From the NCBI RefSeq assembly GCF_037975245.1, contig NC_092575.1, positions 9,022,001 to 9,086,000 of the forward strand: 64,000 nt of DNA, in the 5' to 3' direction. The stretch comes from Apostichopus japonicus (lineage: Eukaryota > Echinodermata > Holothuroidea > Aspidochirotida > Stichopodidae). Position numbers and translations under genes: made by a program. Positions within the stretch are counted from its first letter, which is position 1. Every line of letters starts with the position of its first letter. The notes beneath the pieces were generated by a model. That model was given only the letters and a program-made list of their open reading frames with translations, was not told the DNA's origin and made no database searches. This document shows positions 44,855-56,039 of this stretch, piece after piece.

Positions 44855-47800
44855 TGTCTGTTGGCTGATGGTTTCTTTCGAGAAGGTGGCTGAGTGTGGA
44901 CTTCATTGTTTTCACCAGTCCTGCAGCCGGTGTTGCAATAGCATATGGATATGTTCCAAGAGAATATTGGAAAAGCTCGTCAAGTTTAACTTGGCGTTGA
45001 AGTTTGTTGTTCACCACCAAAATTTTTCCAAACCAACTACAGTCTTCTTTTACAGCATGGTCTGAGGCTACTTTGACTTTTTTTTCTCACTTTTGAAAGT
45101 TTTTGTTTTCAGCATCTTCATAGGTGCAAAAAAGTCAATTTGATCTGTTAGCAGCCGTTCTTTCACAAATGTAAGAAATGCTTCTTGCCCGCTTGCCTTT
45201 GCATTCAAAATATCCATAGAAACATCTTTCTCTGGAACATGGCCAGAAGTAAGGTGAATTAACTCTTCACATTCTGATGAAAAGAGATTTAGAAATGCAT
45301 TGAAAGTCTCCATCACCTTTACGACATCTTGTTCATCCTGCTCTAGACGACTATGGTCTTTGTGTTGCCATGTCGTAATGTCATTCATCCCAGCAAGTTC
45401 TCTGCACACAGCGACCGTAGCTCTTTCAGGCGATGATAAAGTCCACCTTTCTACAGCTCCTGTTTTCAGACTAAAACCAACAATACCACCAGGTGACTTT
45501 GTGTCTCAATTAAAAGTTTGCTCTATGGCCATGTCACATGCTATTTGACCAAAGGTATTTGTCTTGGAACGTTGCACGACAAATTCTCCTTCACAAAGCC
45601 TCTGATATATGAGAGGATGAGTTTCTGGTAACGACATCATCTGTCGCCAGTACACAGTGCAATATCTCATGTAGTTTGTACGGTTATAAGCAAACATCCA
45701 TGGTAGCATAGATCTTATCGATGCAAGGTGCAAGCTGAAATCACCAGTTCTTGTTGCTCTGATAAAGTTGAGAACTACTTGCATAATATCCAAGAATGAT
45801 GACCAGAACGAAAACATCGGAGTGGATTGAGACTGGCAGAATTCCTCATACTTCTGGACTAGAGAGTTAACATTATGGTCACCTAATGCTTCGGCAATCT
45901 GTGGTGGATATGTTGCTTTGTTCTCCAGTGTCTTGACAGTGTTTCTCATAATACTATAATCTTCCTGGTTTAAAGATTCTGTGAATGCATTCAAACGCAA
46001 TCCGTGAAGAGCTTCATATACAATTCTAAAAATTCGAGTCGCACGGTTGTAATGCTTGCCCGTCATAACGCCATTTACAGATCCAGAGGCCACTATGCCT
46101 GACTCAATCAGCACATCCCTTAGACCAGCATCCCCAAACCTCTTGCCTATTACGCCAAGCATCACACAAGTAGTGTGGAATGCACCCAGACAGAGAACAA
46201 TCTTGGTGAACTTTTCAGACTCCTTCCATACAATCTGCAAAGCCTTGCTGTATATGGCCTGGTCTAGTACTACAACAATTTGTTCTTGATTAGCTTGGTG
46301 CAGATTTCCAATGTCTTCATCAGCAAACTGTACACAGTTGACATCTCAGTTGGACTTGACTGGATACATGGTAGGTACCCTACTGCACTCTGTGTGGGAG
46401 GATTACATCTCTGCAGAGCATTAAACCCAGACCAACCTGGAATGGTTTGACCTTTTACACTTTCTGTCTCACCGATTTCAGTTGAAAATGCTCGCAGCAG
46501 AATCAATATGAAATCAAGATTTTGGACACTTTTCCCATAACTGCTGTCTTCTCTAAGTAAGGACGAGTCTAATGGAAATACTCCTGGCCCCAGTCTTTTA
46601 CCCTGGAAATAGCTGAACTTTGATTGAGGTTGTCCCTGAAATGACCTCTCTCCTGTGCGTTGTATTGGGCTGTTCAGTAGGATTTCGGGTTCGGCAGATC
46701 TTTGTAGCAGTATACCGTTCGTGAAGTGAGTTGTACCTTTACCAGAAAGAGTCTCTTCTGACAAGTGAATGTTGTCCCACACTGCTGTGGTATATTGCTC
46801 AGGGATAATGTTCAGTGGCAACACAGTGTCCCTTTCTAATACAGTCTGTGCAATGGTGGTATCCAACTCCCGCAAAAATGTGTGGGAAACAGAATGCCCC
46901 AACTTGTTCATAATACTCAATAGCTGTGTACTGTTAGTCAAATGGCAGACACTTACACCCAAAGCTACTTCCTTAGGAAGTAGTAGTCTTCCTCTATGAT
47001 GTGTGAAGATAATGTCTTGAGCAATAGCATGTACACGAACTTGTAACCCCTTTGGTACATCCACTTTAGAATTATCTTCGATGTTTGGATAAATAGGTGT
47101 TGGCGAAATTACCCATGCTAAAAAATTATGAAGCTCTGAAGGAATGAGAGTGCTCAAAGATTCATCACTTAGCTTGGAGCTGTTGGGTGGCCAACTTACA
47201 CCAGAGACATTTCCAATCACCTGCCTCAAGAGCTGAGCAGCATGATAAAGCTCACATGGTGCATTGACATGTGGTCTACTTCCGACAACTGGTTCTCTCT
47301 CTTCAATTTCACTCTCAGCTGATGTCTCATCTTGGGAACTGCTTGACTCACCAGATCTTTCAAGAGAGGAATATTTTGGGGTATAATCACTGTACACAAG
47401 TTCACATCTAGTGCGTTTCTTGGGACGCCAAAAGGAAATTTGTTCTCCAAAGTGAGACATTAAGTTCTTCTTTAGCCTCTCTGTTCTGAAATCTGTCATT
47501 GCCATGCCTTTTCCTGCTACCAGATTGATGAACATCTGATTTAATTTTGACATTTTCAAAACTTCTCCCTGCATAATCACAGAAGACTCAACCGTCTTGA
47601 TAATTTCACGGAAGGCTTCCTTGTACTGTGGGATGGCCATGCTATCAATATTAGAGGCAAGTGATTCTTGGAAATAATTTCTGTAACAGGACTTGTGGTA
47701 ACGTACTTCAATAGCGATAAGATCCTTACCGCTGATCTGCAATAAAAGCTTTTCATCACATTTCAGTTGAGCAGCTTGTTTTAGTCGTTTCTCAGCATCT

Positions 47801-48672
47801 TGTGTTAGACACTGAGACTAGCTTCTCTGTCTGCCGGCTACCATGTCTTCTTCCTTTTGAAAACCTGAGTCCGGATCTTCCACAAGTTTTTGTTGTGCCA
47901 GCATGGTGGAAAATACACTGGTGAGGGAGAACTCTCTCGAGGGGAAGCACTGCAGACCTCCTTTTCTTTGGTGCTGATGGGCCTGCACCTTCATCTGCAA
48001 CAAATCAAAACCAAATTTGTTTAGTTGATACAGTATTCTGAATTGTACTGTTGATGACACTCTGGTTCACATTAATTATACTGACTAATAAGCCATCTGA
48101 TATTCCATTTATTTCAGTGTAAGTCTGGAGCCATGTGCTTGGTAGGGCATAGTTGCAAACCCACACACTGCAAAGGTTTGAGACCACATGACATGATTAT
48201 GCTAAAGACTGTCTATCCTAAAGAAGGTCTCACCGTACATATGCATTTAACTAAAATAAAACAAGCAACTTGCTCACATTCCAAATGGCCTTAGACTAGG
48301 CAATAGCATAGCCTAGATACTTTGTGGCCTGCACATATAAAGCTATATTACACACTCAAATTGTGTGTGTGTGTGCTAGTACTACCAGTAGTCATATAGA
48401 AATGCTCTGGGCTTAGTTAGTCCCTGTTGTGAAAAGTTTATCCTAGACTCAAAGCTAGACAATAGGCCTAGGCTTTGGGTTTTTGCCAACATTTAATATT
48501 GATAGACCAGATGTTAGGCTGCCTATCTAACCTAGTCTGGTGTTGATTTAATTTATTTGTTTCACGACAAATGAAACATGAAATAAATGGTATCATAAAA
48601 TACAGAAACCGTTATATAGTAGCTGTTGGTTTCTATCCTTAATGAGTGCTACGTTAATCAGCTCTAGTCTTA

Positions 48673-49077
48673 AGGCCCGGTCACACTACAGTGATATTTT
48701 ATCTGAATCCGTTCCGATTTTTCCGATTTTAGGCCGAAGAGTGAGGTTTGTGGTAGTGAATGTAATGAATGCAGTGGAATATTCGAATACCTACTCCAAA
48801 TCTAAGGGGTTCTGGAACCGACTACATTCTGAAGTGACGTCACATCGAAAAACGATAAAAATCGGAAGAGAAATCGGATAGCTATCCGATAAAAGGAAAC
48901 GGAGTTAATATCAAAAGTTAGGAGAGGGCTATTCCACATCGGAATGGCTCAACAGATAGCAAATCAGGTCCTTTATCACTGTGGCTAGAAGACCCGAACG
49001 AAAAACAGGCTGTTTCGATTCCTCCGGGAAAATCGGATAGTATTCCGATAAAAAATCGGTATAGTGTGACCGGGCCT
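48673..49077. mobile_element. Harbinger-type MITE in the transposase intron
   Basis: Ends AGGCCCGGTCACACTA and TAGTGTGACCGGGCCT are perfect inverted repeats, flanked by TTA (48670-48672 and 49078-49080), a TWA target. The 405-bp interior is full of ATCGGA/TCCGAT phrases. It sits in the intron between the two exons of the XPG-type transposase, so it inserted after the large element. Confidence 0.85.
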
Positions 49078-49795
49078 TTATACCAGTATGATATTGAACT
49101 CGAGCCTTATCCTAAATTTGCATTGTTGGCATTCGTTTCACTTTGAGGAAAATGTATATACTTTCTTGTCACAGTTATGCTCTCAAATGAGTAGTACAGT
49201 AGTAACAGGCCTAGAATTACCTTCATCGTTCGTTCTTTTACTCTTGGAAGCACCTTCTATAGTCGATTTGTTGGTGAAATCCTGGTAACAGGAACGATGG
49301 TATCCCAAGTGTTCACTATCATAGCTACATTCTGAATTTGACCAGATTGATCTACTTTCCCGGCTATTGATGAAAATTTGCCACCCTCAAGACTGCTCCA
49401 TACCTTGGCACATTTGACGTAGGTTTGCCAACTTTTGGCTGTAAATTTGGTAAGACTTTCAGAAGATTTTATGCGAGTATGACACGCGCATATTTCAGCC
49501 ATCGTTCTTTTGCTATGCAATACCTTGTGCAAACGAACGTTACACACAGTGTGTACCTGTACTTCACGCCGAGCCGAGCTGTTTCTGTATCAGCTGACAT
49601 ACCACATGCCATGCAATTAGGATTTTGATTGGCTCTTGACTGAAAAATTCGCTGCGTTCGGAGAAGTCCTGACAACACAAAGCGGACTAAATGAGTCCGT
49701 TTTAAACTGCAGTTTATTCTTAAGATAACACTTCCCAAACCATCCAACATCGAGAATTGTAATTAGCATATAAAAATACACCAGAATATGTGCTC

Positions 49796-50097
49796 AAACC
49801 TTGGTACTAAATATGTGCAACGACAGTGAACGATATCGAGCCTGTCCCGATGGACTACTTAAGTGAAATTGTATTCCACTTAAGTGGAATGCATTTCCAC
49901 TTCAGTTAAATAGAAATGTCCATTTCAACTTAAGTGAAATGGAATTCTACTTAAATGAAATTGAATTCCACTTAAGTGGAATACATGTTACTTAAGTGGA
50001 AATGTCCATTTCACTTAAGTAGAATGTATTCCACTTAAGTGAAATGTATTCGACTTAAGTCTAATTGTGAGGTAAATGTTAAAGTGGCTTGCCATAC
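49796..50097. repeat. Right terminal inverted repeat with TTAA palindrome array
   Basis: From the outside in: GGCTTGCCATAC end, CTAATTGTGAGGTAAATG block, about nine ACTTAAGT-centred motifs (49857-50060) and the inner ACCTTGGTACTAAATATGTG block that pairs with 40195-40229. The overall order mirrors the left end. Confidence 0.85.
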
Positions 50098-50101
50098 GAA
50101 C

Positions 50102-50820
50102 GTGACATGGAAGTGTGGACAGACATAACTTTCAACATCAAAGATTGCTTAATAACTCACACATTTTTATAATTACTGCAATGTTTTGGACAAGATGATG
50201 ACGGGCGATTTCCAATGTTGCAATCACATTGACTGACGGGAGAATTTGTTTCTTTGTTTTTGAAGGAAATAATACATTTGATCACAAATTGGCAGAACTT
50301 TAGAAGTTCAAGGTAAAAAATTTCAATGTCTGATTAGTGAAAATTGAATGGAGAGTAGAACCAAAACCAACTATTTTTTATTTTGTTCCACTATTCTGTT
50401 TTAAGAAATGGTGGACAATATTTGAAGGGGTGGTTCATTTTAAAAGAACAGGCCTCAAGAAAATGAGGTGTATAAACATATGGGACCCTAGTCCATCCAG
50501 AAGATATAGTTCCACTTAATAAAAAGACTTGGGACACAGATAAAAAAAGACACCACATAAAGATCATTATTATTTTTTATTTATACAATCATATAACTGT
50601 ATTATTCTGGTATCACATTTTTTTTCCTAATTGAATATTTTGCATTACCTCAACTCATATTTGAAAAGTACAATTGGACCCCTTTACTGTGAAATCTGCC
50701 AGCTCCTTAATATGAGATTCAATATAATTAATGATCAACTTGCTCCATAGGTTAAGGTGGTAACACTTGGTAAAGCGAACATTACTGTAAAAGCACTCAA
50801 TGGTGCTGAACAACAAAACA
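50102..50820. other. Spacer and probable LINE 3' UTR
   Basis: The stretch from about 50560 to 50820 directly follows the stop of the minus-strand CR1-type ORF, so it is probably its 3' UTR. The rest has no supported feature. Confidence 0.35.
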
Positions 50821-50821
50821 A

Positions 50822-51577
50822 TTATAAAAACAATTTCTTAAATAAATGAGTCTTTAAAGCAACTTTAAAAGTTCTGATGGTCTTCGAATTTCTTGTGTCG
50901 ACGGGGAGAGCGTTCCAAAGTCTGGGGCCAGCGACGCTGAATGAGAGGCCTGCGAAACATTTGCGGCGTGTGAAAGGAACCTTGAGAAGGATGCCCTTTG
51001 ACGAGCGTGTTGAACGGCCAGGTGTCTTAATTTCCAGCAACTCGGACAGATAAGCTGGTGCTGAATTATGTATACACTTATAAACGAGGAGGATCTTGTA
51101 CTCGGCACGAACATTGACAGGGAGGATGTGCAGCTCCTTCAATGCTGCGGAGGCACTGTCATATTTTGATCTGCCGAGAATAATTTTAGCCGTGTAATTT
51201 TGGATCCTTTGTAGAGGATGAAGTGTGGAGGCCGGGAGGTTGATAAAAAGACCATTGCAATAATCCATATGGGAGAAAATCATGGCATTTGCGATTGTGA
51301 GACGTGTCGACTTGTCCAAATATTTCCGGATCTTCTTCAGATTAAACATGGGGAGGGCTGATGCAAGAGCTTTCATGGAAATATGATGTTTGAGATTGAG
51401 GGTTTCATCCAAGTAAACACCTAGTAGCCTCACACTATCGGCACGACTGACGGGAGTGTCCCCAATGGATAAAACGTCTGTATTGCACTTTGGTAGTTGG
51501 TGATTGCTTCCAAAAACGATAAACTCCGATTTTTCATCATTCATCTTAAGACAGTTAAATTGCATCCACAGTTTCAC
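50822..51577 (-). pseudogene. CR1/L2-type LINE C-terminal domain
   Basis: About 250 codons: FNCLKMNDEKSEFIVFGS (RT motif D/E region), SVRLLGVYLDETLNLKHHIS (thumb), YCNGLFINLPASTLHPLQRI (the DYCN-L---LP----LQ-IQN--A pattern of CR1/L2) and AGPRLWNALPVDTRNSKTIR followed by FKVALKTHLFKKLF. This is the full C-terminal part, unbroken. A one-base shift at about 51580 separates it from the palm. Confidence 0.85.
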
Positions 51578-51589
51578 ATTTTCTAGAGT

Positions 51590-52039
51590 TTATGAAAGAC
51601 CCCTGATTGACTCCAATTCCGAAGAAACATCTCCGGGTTTAAAACTGGAGTAGATACTGTGGTCATCGGCGTAGCCAATGAGGAATTGGTCATCACTGAT
51701 ACATGTGTTCATTGTGCTAGTATAGCAGGTGAAATATACTGGTCCATTTATACTACCCTGTGGTACGGAGAAATTGACCTTCATCGGCGTAGAAAGTGAT
51801 TTGTTTATACAAACAGCGAATTGTCTCTCAGATAAATACGACGATACCCATTTTCTAGCTACCCTGTGAACTCCGAAGCACTTCTTGAGAATGTCCAATA
51901 ACAGCTGGTGGTTGACTGTGTCAAACACTGCACTCAAGTCCATTGCGGCAAATGGAGTTAATAACTGGCGCTCCATATTGCACATGATATCATTATATAA
52001 TTTCAGTAAGAGTGTTTCCGTACTATGGTTGGCCCTGTA
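51590..52039 (-). pseudogene. CR1/L2-type LINE reverse transcriptase palm
   Basis: RANHSTETLLLKLYNDIMCN is followed by AAMDLSAVFDTVNHQLLLDI (motif A Asp), FSVPQGSINGPVYFTCYTS (motif B) and FLIGYADDHSIYSSF (motif C Asp pair). Motif B is usually SVPQGSVLGP, so it is mildly changed. The catalytic residues are in place. The frame begins at the hAT insertion site. Confidence 0.85.
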
Positions 52040-52379
52040 CACTGGCGGATCCAGGACTTTTGTTTGGGAGGGGCCAAAGTGGCATTAGAGTGATATGGGA
52101 GAGGGGTCTAAGGGGAGGCGGTGCCCCCTCCCCTTTGGAAAATTTTCTATTGCTGAATGCCCTCAGATGCAATTTGGTGCGACAAAAGTGTACAATGGTG
52201 ATGTTAATTTACTTCTAAAAAAAAATGTTTCCCAGGTGTAATTTTCTAAAATATTTATAAAACAAAGTTGGGATCATCTTTCTCAAAAAATTTTATTTCT
52301 CATAGGTTATAGATTTCTTACAACCAACCTGTAACTGCAAAATGGTGTTAAACTGTAAATCCTCATGCTCATACATTTA

Positions 52380-52889
52380 CATAGCTCCCAACTCTTGAGA
52401 AGGCAAATGCTGGTCCATGCCACGAATCGCCGTCCTGGGGGAGGGGTATAAGGGGAGGGGATGTCCCCCTCCCCTTTTGAATTTTTTTGGAATCCTGGTG
52501 ATGCCTACATGTAAAATGGTGGCACTTAGAAAGGCTTTTGTCACCCAAAATTTTCTGAGAAATGTGCATTTTTTTGTGTGTAACATCAATAAATTGAATA
52601 GTAGGTGATAATTCATTCTTTCCCATGGCATGAAAATGTTCGCTGCTCGCCCCAATGAAAAGAAATATAGGCTAATTTGAGGTTCAAATGATGCTGTAAA
52701 GGAGGTTTTATACTCTATTATGCTAAATGCTAAAAAATTGATGGTTGCTAAGTCAAAATTTGATGCAAATTTTTTATGTATACTTGACAATTACAATGCG
52801 GTTTTTTCGGACGCTTGTGCGGGTCAGCGGGTTTGGGTGTTAGAATGCGGGTCTAATTCCCGCGAATTGCGGGTCAGTTGGGAGCTCTG
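52380..52889. mobile_element. MITE B nested in element A
   Basis: Ends CATAGCTCCCAACT and, inverted, CAGAGCTCCCAACT. CATTTA flanks both sides (52374-52379, 52890-52895), shorter than the 8 bp of hAT, so the class is uncertain. It contains a GGGGGAGGGGTATAAGGGG block also seen near 52085 and 16345. Confidence 0.65.
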
Positions 52890-52931
52890 CATTTAATTTT
52901 AAACCAGAAAACGAAAAGGTTTAGACTAGTC

Positions 52932-53999
52932 CAGGCGCGGCGGAATGGAAAAATTATTGGGGGGCTAATGTGTGGAGACTATCTAAGCGGAGCGCCACCA
53001 TCGCTTGGCGCGGAGCGTACAATAAAATTTTAGGTTTTTTCAAACCCCCAGATGGCCGGAAACGGCACTTCCTGAGTGTTTTATGCTGCGAATACCTAGC
53101 CCTAAAATATGGGTCTCAAGCCTGCAATTTCTCAGATTGCATGAGAAAGTCTGTAAAAACATTGTAATTTGTATATTCGATGGTGTTTTAAGAGAGTAGC
53201 TATTACTCGTAGTGTACTCGCAAAGACGTTTTTGAGTGTAGTAAGGGCAGTGGCGGAGCTAGGGGTATTGGTTGGGGGGGGGGCACTTTCGACACTATCT
53301 AAGCGGAGCGCCACCACAGGTTGGCGCGGAGCGTACAGAAAATTTTTGAGTAAAGATACTCTATAGATTGCAGGAAATGACCCATTCCGGGCCTTGCTAA
53401 TTTACAGATAAACAGAGAATAAATAGGTGTCATTGCCATTTTGTCGGAAAATTACACCAACAGAATATGACAAATGTCAATAGGTAGATGAGAGCGCAAT
53501 AAAAAAGTCAATAATCGCGAATAAGTAAAAACTAGTGAAAAGCTGAAAAGGGCGCCAGCAGTCCCTTTGAGTCCGTCAGGGGGGGGGTTGCATCCGCCCC
53601 CTGATCGTATGGACGCTCCGCCACTGAGTAAGTGGATGTTGGAGAACTGGCTGAAATGAGGCAAGTCATTGTCCTAAGACGAAGTTGTGTTGCGCTAACC
53701 GGTATACTCACACTCACTGCTTCCACTTTTCATGGGGCGTGAAGACGCGGTTGGGGTGAAAATGTGGTCTATAGCCAGGGGACGGGCCGAGGGTCCCCCA
53801 GCATTTACTAAAATTATTACACCTATATAGTATACGTGTGCATCGGACAGATCGACAAGTATGCATTGAAAAATGGGCAGATGCACGTTTCGGAGCCTTG
53901 GTAAATATTGGGGGGGGGCTTATCATGCATTTACCCCCTCAACTTTTGCATTGGGGGGGCTAGAGCCCCCCCCAAGCCCCCCCGGTTCCGCCGCCACTG
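52932..53999. mobile_element. hAT-like MITE C nested in element A
   Basis: Ends CAGGCGCGGCGGAA and inverted TTCCGCCGCCACTG, with a perfect 8-bp duplication GACTAGTC (52924-52931, 54000-54007). Near its left end is the CTATCTAAGCGGAGCGCCAC block shared with elements at 16457 and 53248. It contains element D. Confidence 0.85.
53248..53626. mobile_element. hAT-like MITE D nested in element C
   Basis: Ends CAGTGGCGGAGC and inverted GCTCCGCCACTG. Flanks AGTAAGGG (53240-53247) and AGTAAGTG (53627-53634) agree at seven of eight positions. It is the innermost of four levels, and carries the same GGAGCGCCACC block as its host. Confidence 0.8.
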
Positions 54000-54136
54000 G
54001 ACTAGTCTACCACTGCTATTCCTCTCGATTTTTTTAATTTCCAATCATATGATTTAGCTGATGTTTGGAAACACTTTTTGGCTCACCTTTGGGGGGGGGG
54101 CCATGGCCCCCTTGGCCCCCCCTGGATCCGCCAGTG

Positions 54137-54816
54137 GCCCTGTATGCACTTTGATACGGAGGAAGGAGACCGTGATTCTCGATGTGTTCAGTAAAACTAA
54201 TCAGAGAGGCCTTCTCCACTATCTTTGAAAGGAAGGAAAGATTACTCACCGGGCGATAGTTCTTCTTTATATGATCGAGGTTAGTTTTCTTCAATAGTGG
54301 TTTGACAATAGCTTGTTTCCAGTCAGGGTGAAAATTACCAGTGGAGAGCGATGTATTAATTATTTTGCAAAATATAGGAGCAATTATGTCATAATGTTCT
54401 TTGACAAGGGACGATGGCAAGGGATCAAGCTGGCAAGTCGTAGGCTTTGCATTACGAATGAGTGCTGTAGCCGTCGATACATCAATGGTAGAAAATGAAG
54501 CAAAAGGTGGTACGCTCATCTCGGGTGGGATGAAGATAGGATGGTGCTCGAGCTCATTCCGGATGACATCGACCTTGTTATAAAAATACGTGGCAAAGTC
54601 ACCAGCCAGCTGATCGTCTGACACACCCTCCGGTAGAGGATTGGTCCTTGTACTGCCAGTAATGTTGGCGACCGTAGCAAAAAGTTGACGGGTGTCGTTG
54701 CCACATGATTCAATCTTCCTCTGAATGAAGGTGCTTTTCAATGCTTCGACATGGATTTTGTATTCGTTACGGACTGAACGAAACGAATCATGATTCTCAG
54801 AGGTTGGATGTTTCAA
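54137..54816 (-). pseudogene. CR1/L2-type LINE, RT fingers and linker
   Basis: KHPTSENHDSFRSVRNEYKI and QRKIESCGNDTRQLFATVAN form the linker after the endonuclease. AGDFATYFYNKVDVIRNEL and TTCQLDPLPSSLVKEH (the CxLDPlPt signature) lead to DWKQAIVKPLLKKTNLD, KNYRPVSNLSFLSKIVEKA (motif 1/2) and LPPYQSAYRA. The last codons run into the hAT duplication. Confidence 0.85.
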
Positions 54817-55047
54817 CCATCGCCGCTCTGCATTCCGTGTTTTAGTTTTCAGCCTTGACGCCTCATTATCAAACCACGGAACACTTTGGCCAACAGTTAT
54901 TACTTTAGAGATGACAGGGGCATGATCGTTCAGTACTCTCGGTACGGATATTATAGGCGGTTACCAGATCATCAAGAGAATCAAGTGCCATTATCCCATC
55001 CATTTCGTAATTAAGATCCGATCTAAATTTCTCCCGATCAATCAAAT

Positions 55048-56035
55048 TCAACTTGCGGAACTGAATTTGTTTCCGCACCAGTACTGGGCGAGATGTAGAT
55101 AGAGTCGCCAATATGAATCGGTGATTGGAAAAGAAAAATCCGTCCTAATAATTGTAACAGAAAAGTCACTGTTTTCCCGGACTAGTATCAGGTCCAGAGT
55201 ATTCCCAGATATATGAGTTGGACCAGAAACGGATTGATTCAGCGATAATGCATTGAGCAAGTTGATAAATGCCTCTGAGCCTGGTTCAAGAACACGATTG
55301 ACTCGAATGTTAAAATCGCCCAAGAGCATGCATCTGTTCGATGTAAGGAATAAGTCACTGGTGTAATCAGAAAACTCCGTAAGAAATGCATTTATTGTAA
55401 TCGGATGATTTGCCGAATATGGTGGTCTATATATAGTGGCTACGTCATTCACAAACGAACCAATTCTGATTTCGAAAAGTGCAAGTTCGAAAGATAGCGT
55501 TCCCCAGAATCAATTACTTGACCGAAATATTGTTTTTGTAGAAAATTCCTATACCGCCACTGATGCGATCTTTACGTTCAACATTGACAAAGTCGTAGCC
55601 ATCGGCTTTTAAACTGGCGATGTCAATTGTGTCACTATCCTTGATCCACGATTCAACAACGATACAGAAATCCAAGTTTTCAGTCACCACAAAGTGTAAG
55701 AACTGTTCACACTTGTTTCGTAGGGAGTGAGCATTAATTAGGCCGAAACTACAGTGATCATTGTTATCATACCTGGTTTCTGTCGGGAAATATCGGAGAA
55801 GTTCACGATGGACACCGTTGTTGTGGTCCCACAAAGATCGCCATTTAACAGTTCTGCGATTCCTAACCCCTTGACCGCGACAACCCCTGGATCTGTAAAT
55901 CCCATAATCCCGTAATATGTCAATCACTGCCTGCGGTGGACGTAAGCGCGGCTTACAAATTGACCGGTAGTGATATAATTGAGAAGCACTGTACGTATAA
56001 TCCCAGTGTGTGTGGGAATATGTTCCTGCCAACAC
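55048..56035 (-). pseudogene. CR1/L2-type LINE endonuclease (frameshifted)
   Basis: The first piece (56035-55514) has CSFGLINAHSLRNKCEQFLH, DFCIVVESWIKDSDTIDI (catalytic Glu) and RISGGIGIFYKN. The second (55452-55048) has VATIYRPPYSANH, RCMLLGDFNIRVNR (GDFN) and SGNTLDLILVRE. The final SDH box appears degraded near 55120. A shift lies near 55490. The N-terminal 60 codons (MLAGTYSHTHWDYTYSASQ) are probably leader or ORF1-like remnant. Confidence 0.8.
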
Positions 56036-56039
56036 TTTC

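Larger units (their letters stand above)
43517..49550 (-). pseudogene. XPG/FEN1-like nuclease with CXC motif (Academ-type transposase), disrupted
   Basis: Exon 1 (about 49550-49221) has ESLTKFTAKSWQTYVKCAKV and, after a shift, YHRSCYQDFTNKS, with donor GTAATT. Exon 2 starts at 47993 after TTGTTGCAG, in matching phase, and runs to the stop near 43517. It carries RYHKSCYRNYF, then FHTTCVMLGVIGKRFGDAGL, then the nuclease: VAWMLDGMAILQQL (N-region Asp), EEADTRMLLHAAH, IIRSADTDVAVLGVS, and HAFTGCDTVSSFYGKGKSKS (the GCD-helix-hairpin of XPG/FEN1). The end has CKCRKDCSTNACQCRK and CACDKC, a CXC cysteine cluster, then an Asp/Glu tail. Breaks lie near 49395, 47815, 46320, 45508-45506 (TGA for Arg), 45080 (poly-A) and 44785. 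DNA cleavage for transposition is inferred. Confidence 0.8.
39265..50097 (-). mobile_element. Academ-like DNA transposon, 10.8 kb, with XPG-type nuclease gene
   Basis: The outer ends GTATTGCAAGCC and, inverted on the right, GTATGGCAAGCC match over about 60 bp with few differences, then continue into palindrome arrays. GAAC flanks both ends (39261-39264 and 50098-50101), a 4-bp target duplication. Inside are a tandem array of about 207-bp units, a LINE insertion (41051-42648), a broken gene of about 1,500 codons with FEN1/XPG-like nuclease motifs and a CXC cysteine cluster, and a MITE (48673-49077). An XPG-type nuclease is the hallmark of the Academ superfamily, which has short 3-4-bp duplications. 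Assignment to Academ is inference from these traits. Confidence 0.75.
52040..54136. mobile_element. hAT-like element A, inserted in the LINE RT
   Basis: CACTGGCGGATCCAGG at the left and its exact inverse CCTGGATCCGCCAGTG at the right, flanked by GCCCTGTA on both sides (52032-52039, 54137-54144). It holds two further insertions (B and C). Own sequence, once those are discounted, is about 520 bp, so it is a MITE. Confidence 0.9.
50822..56035 (-). mobile_element. CR1/L2-type LINE, nearly full length, interrupted by hAT elements
   Basis: Minus-strand pieces read an endonuclease (56035-55048), linker and RT N-part (54816-54137), RT palm (52039-51590) and C-terminal domain (51577-50822). The interval 52040-54136 is a foreign hAT insertion with an 8-bp duplication; taking out insertion and one duplication copy restores the RT frame through QSAYRANHSTETLL. 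Stops and shifts elsewhere (near 55490, 55130, 54830, 51580) make it inactive. Confidence 0.85.

Noticed and set aside
44276-45065. Plus-strand ORFs opposite the nuclease gene
   Set aside because: Shadow frames; the minus strand has the conserved motifs.
48642-48881. Plus-strand ORF of 79 codons
   Set aside because: It lies almost wholly in a MITE with perfect inverted ends and has no domain.
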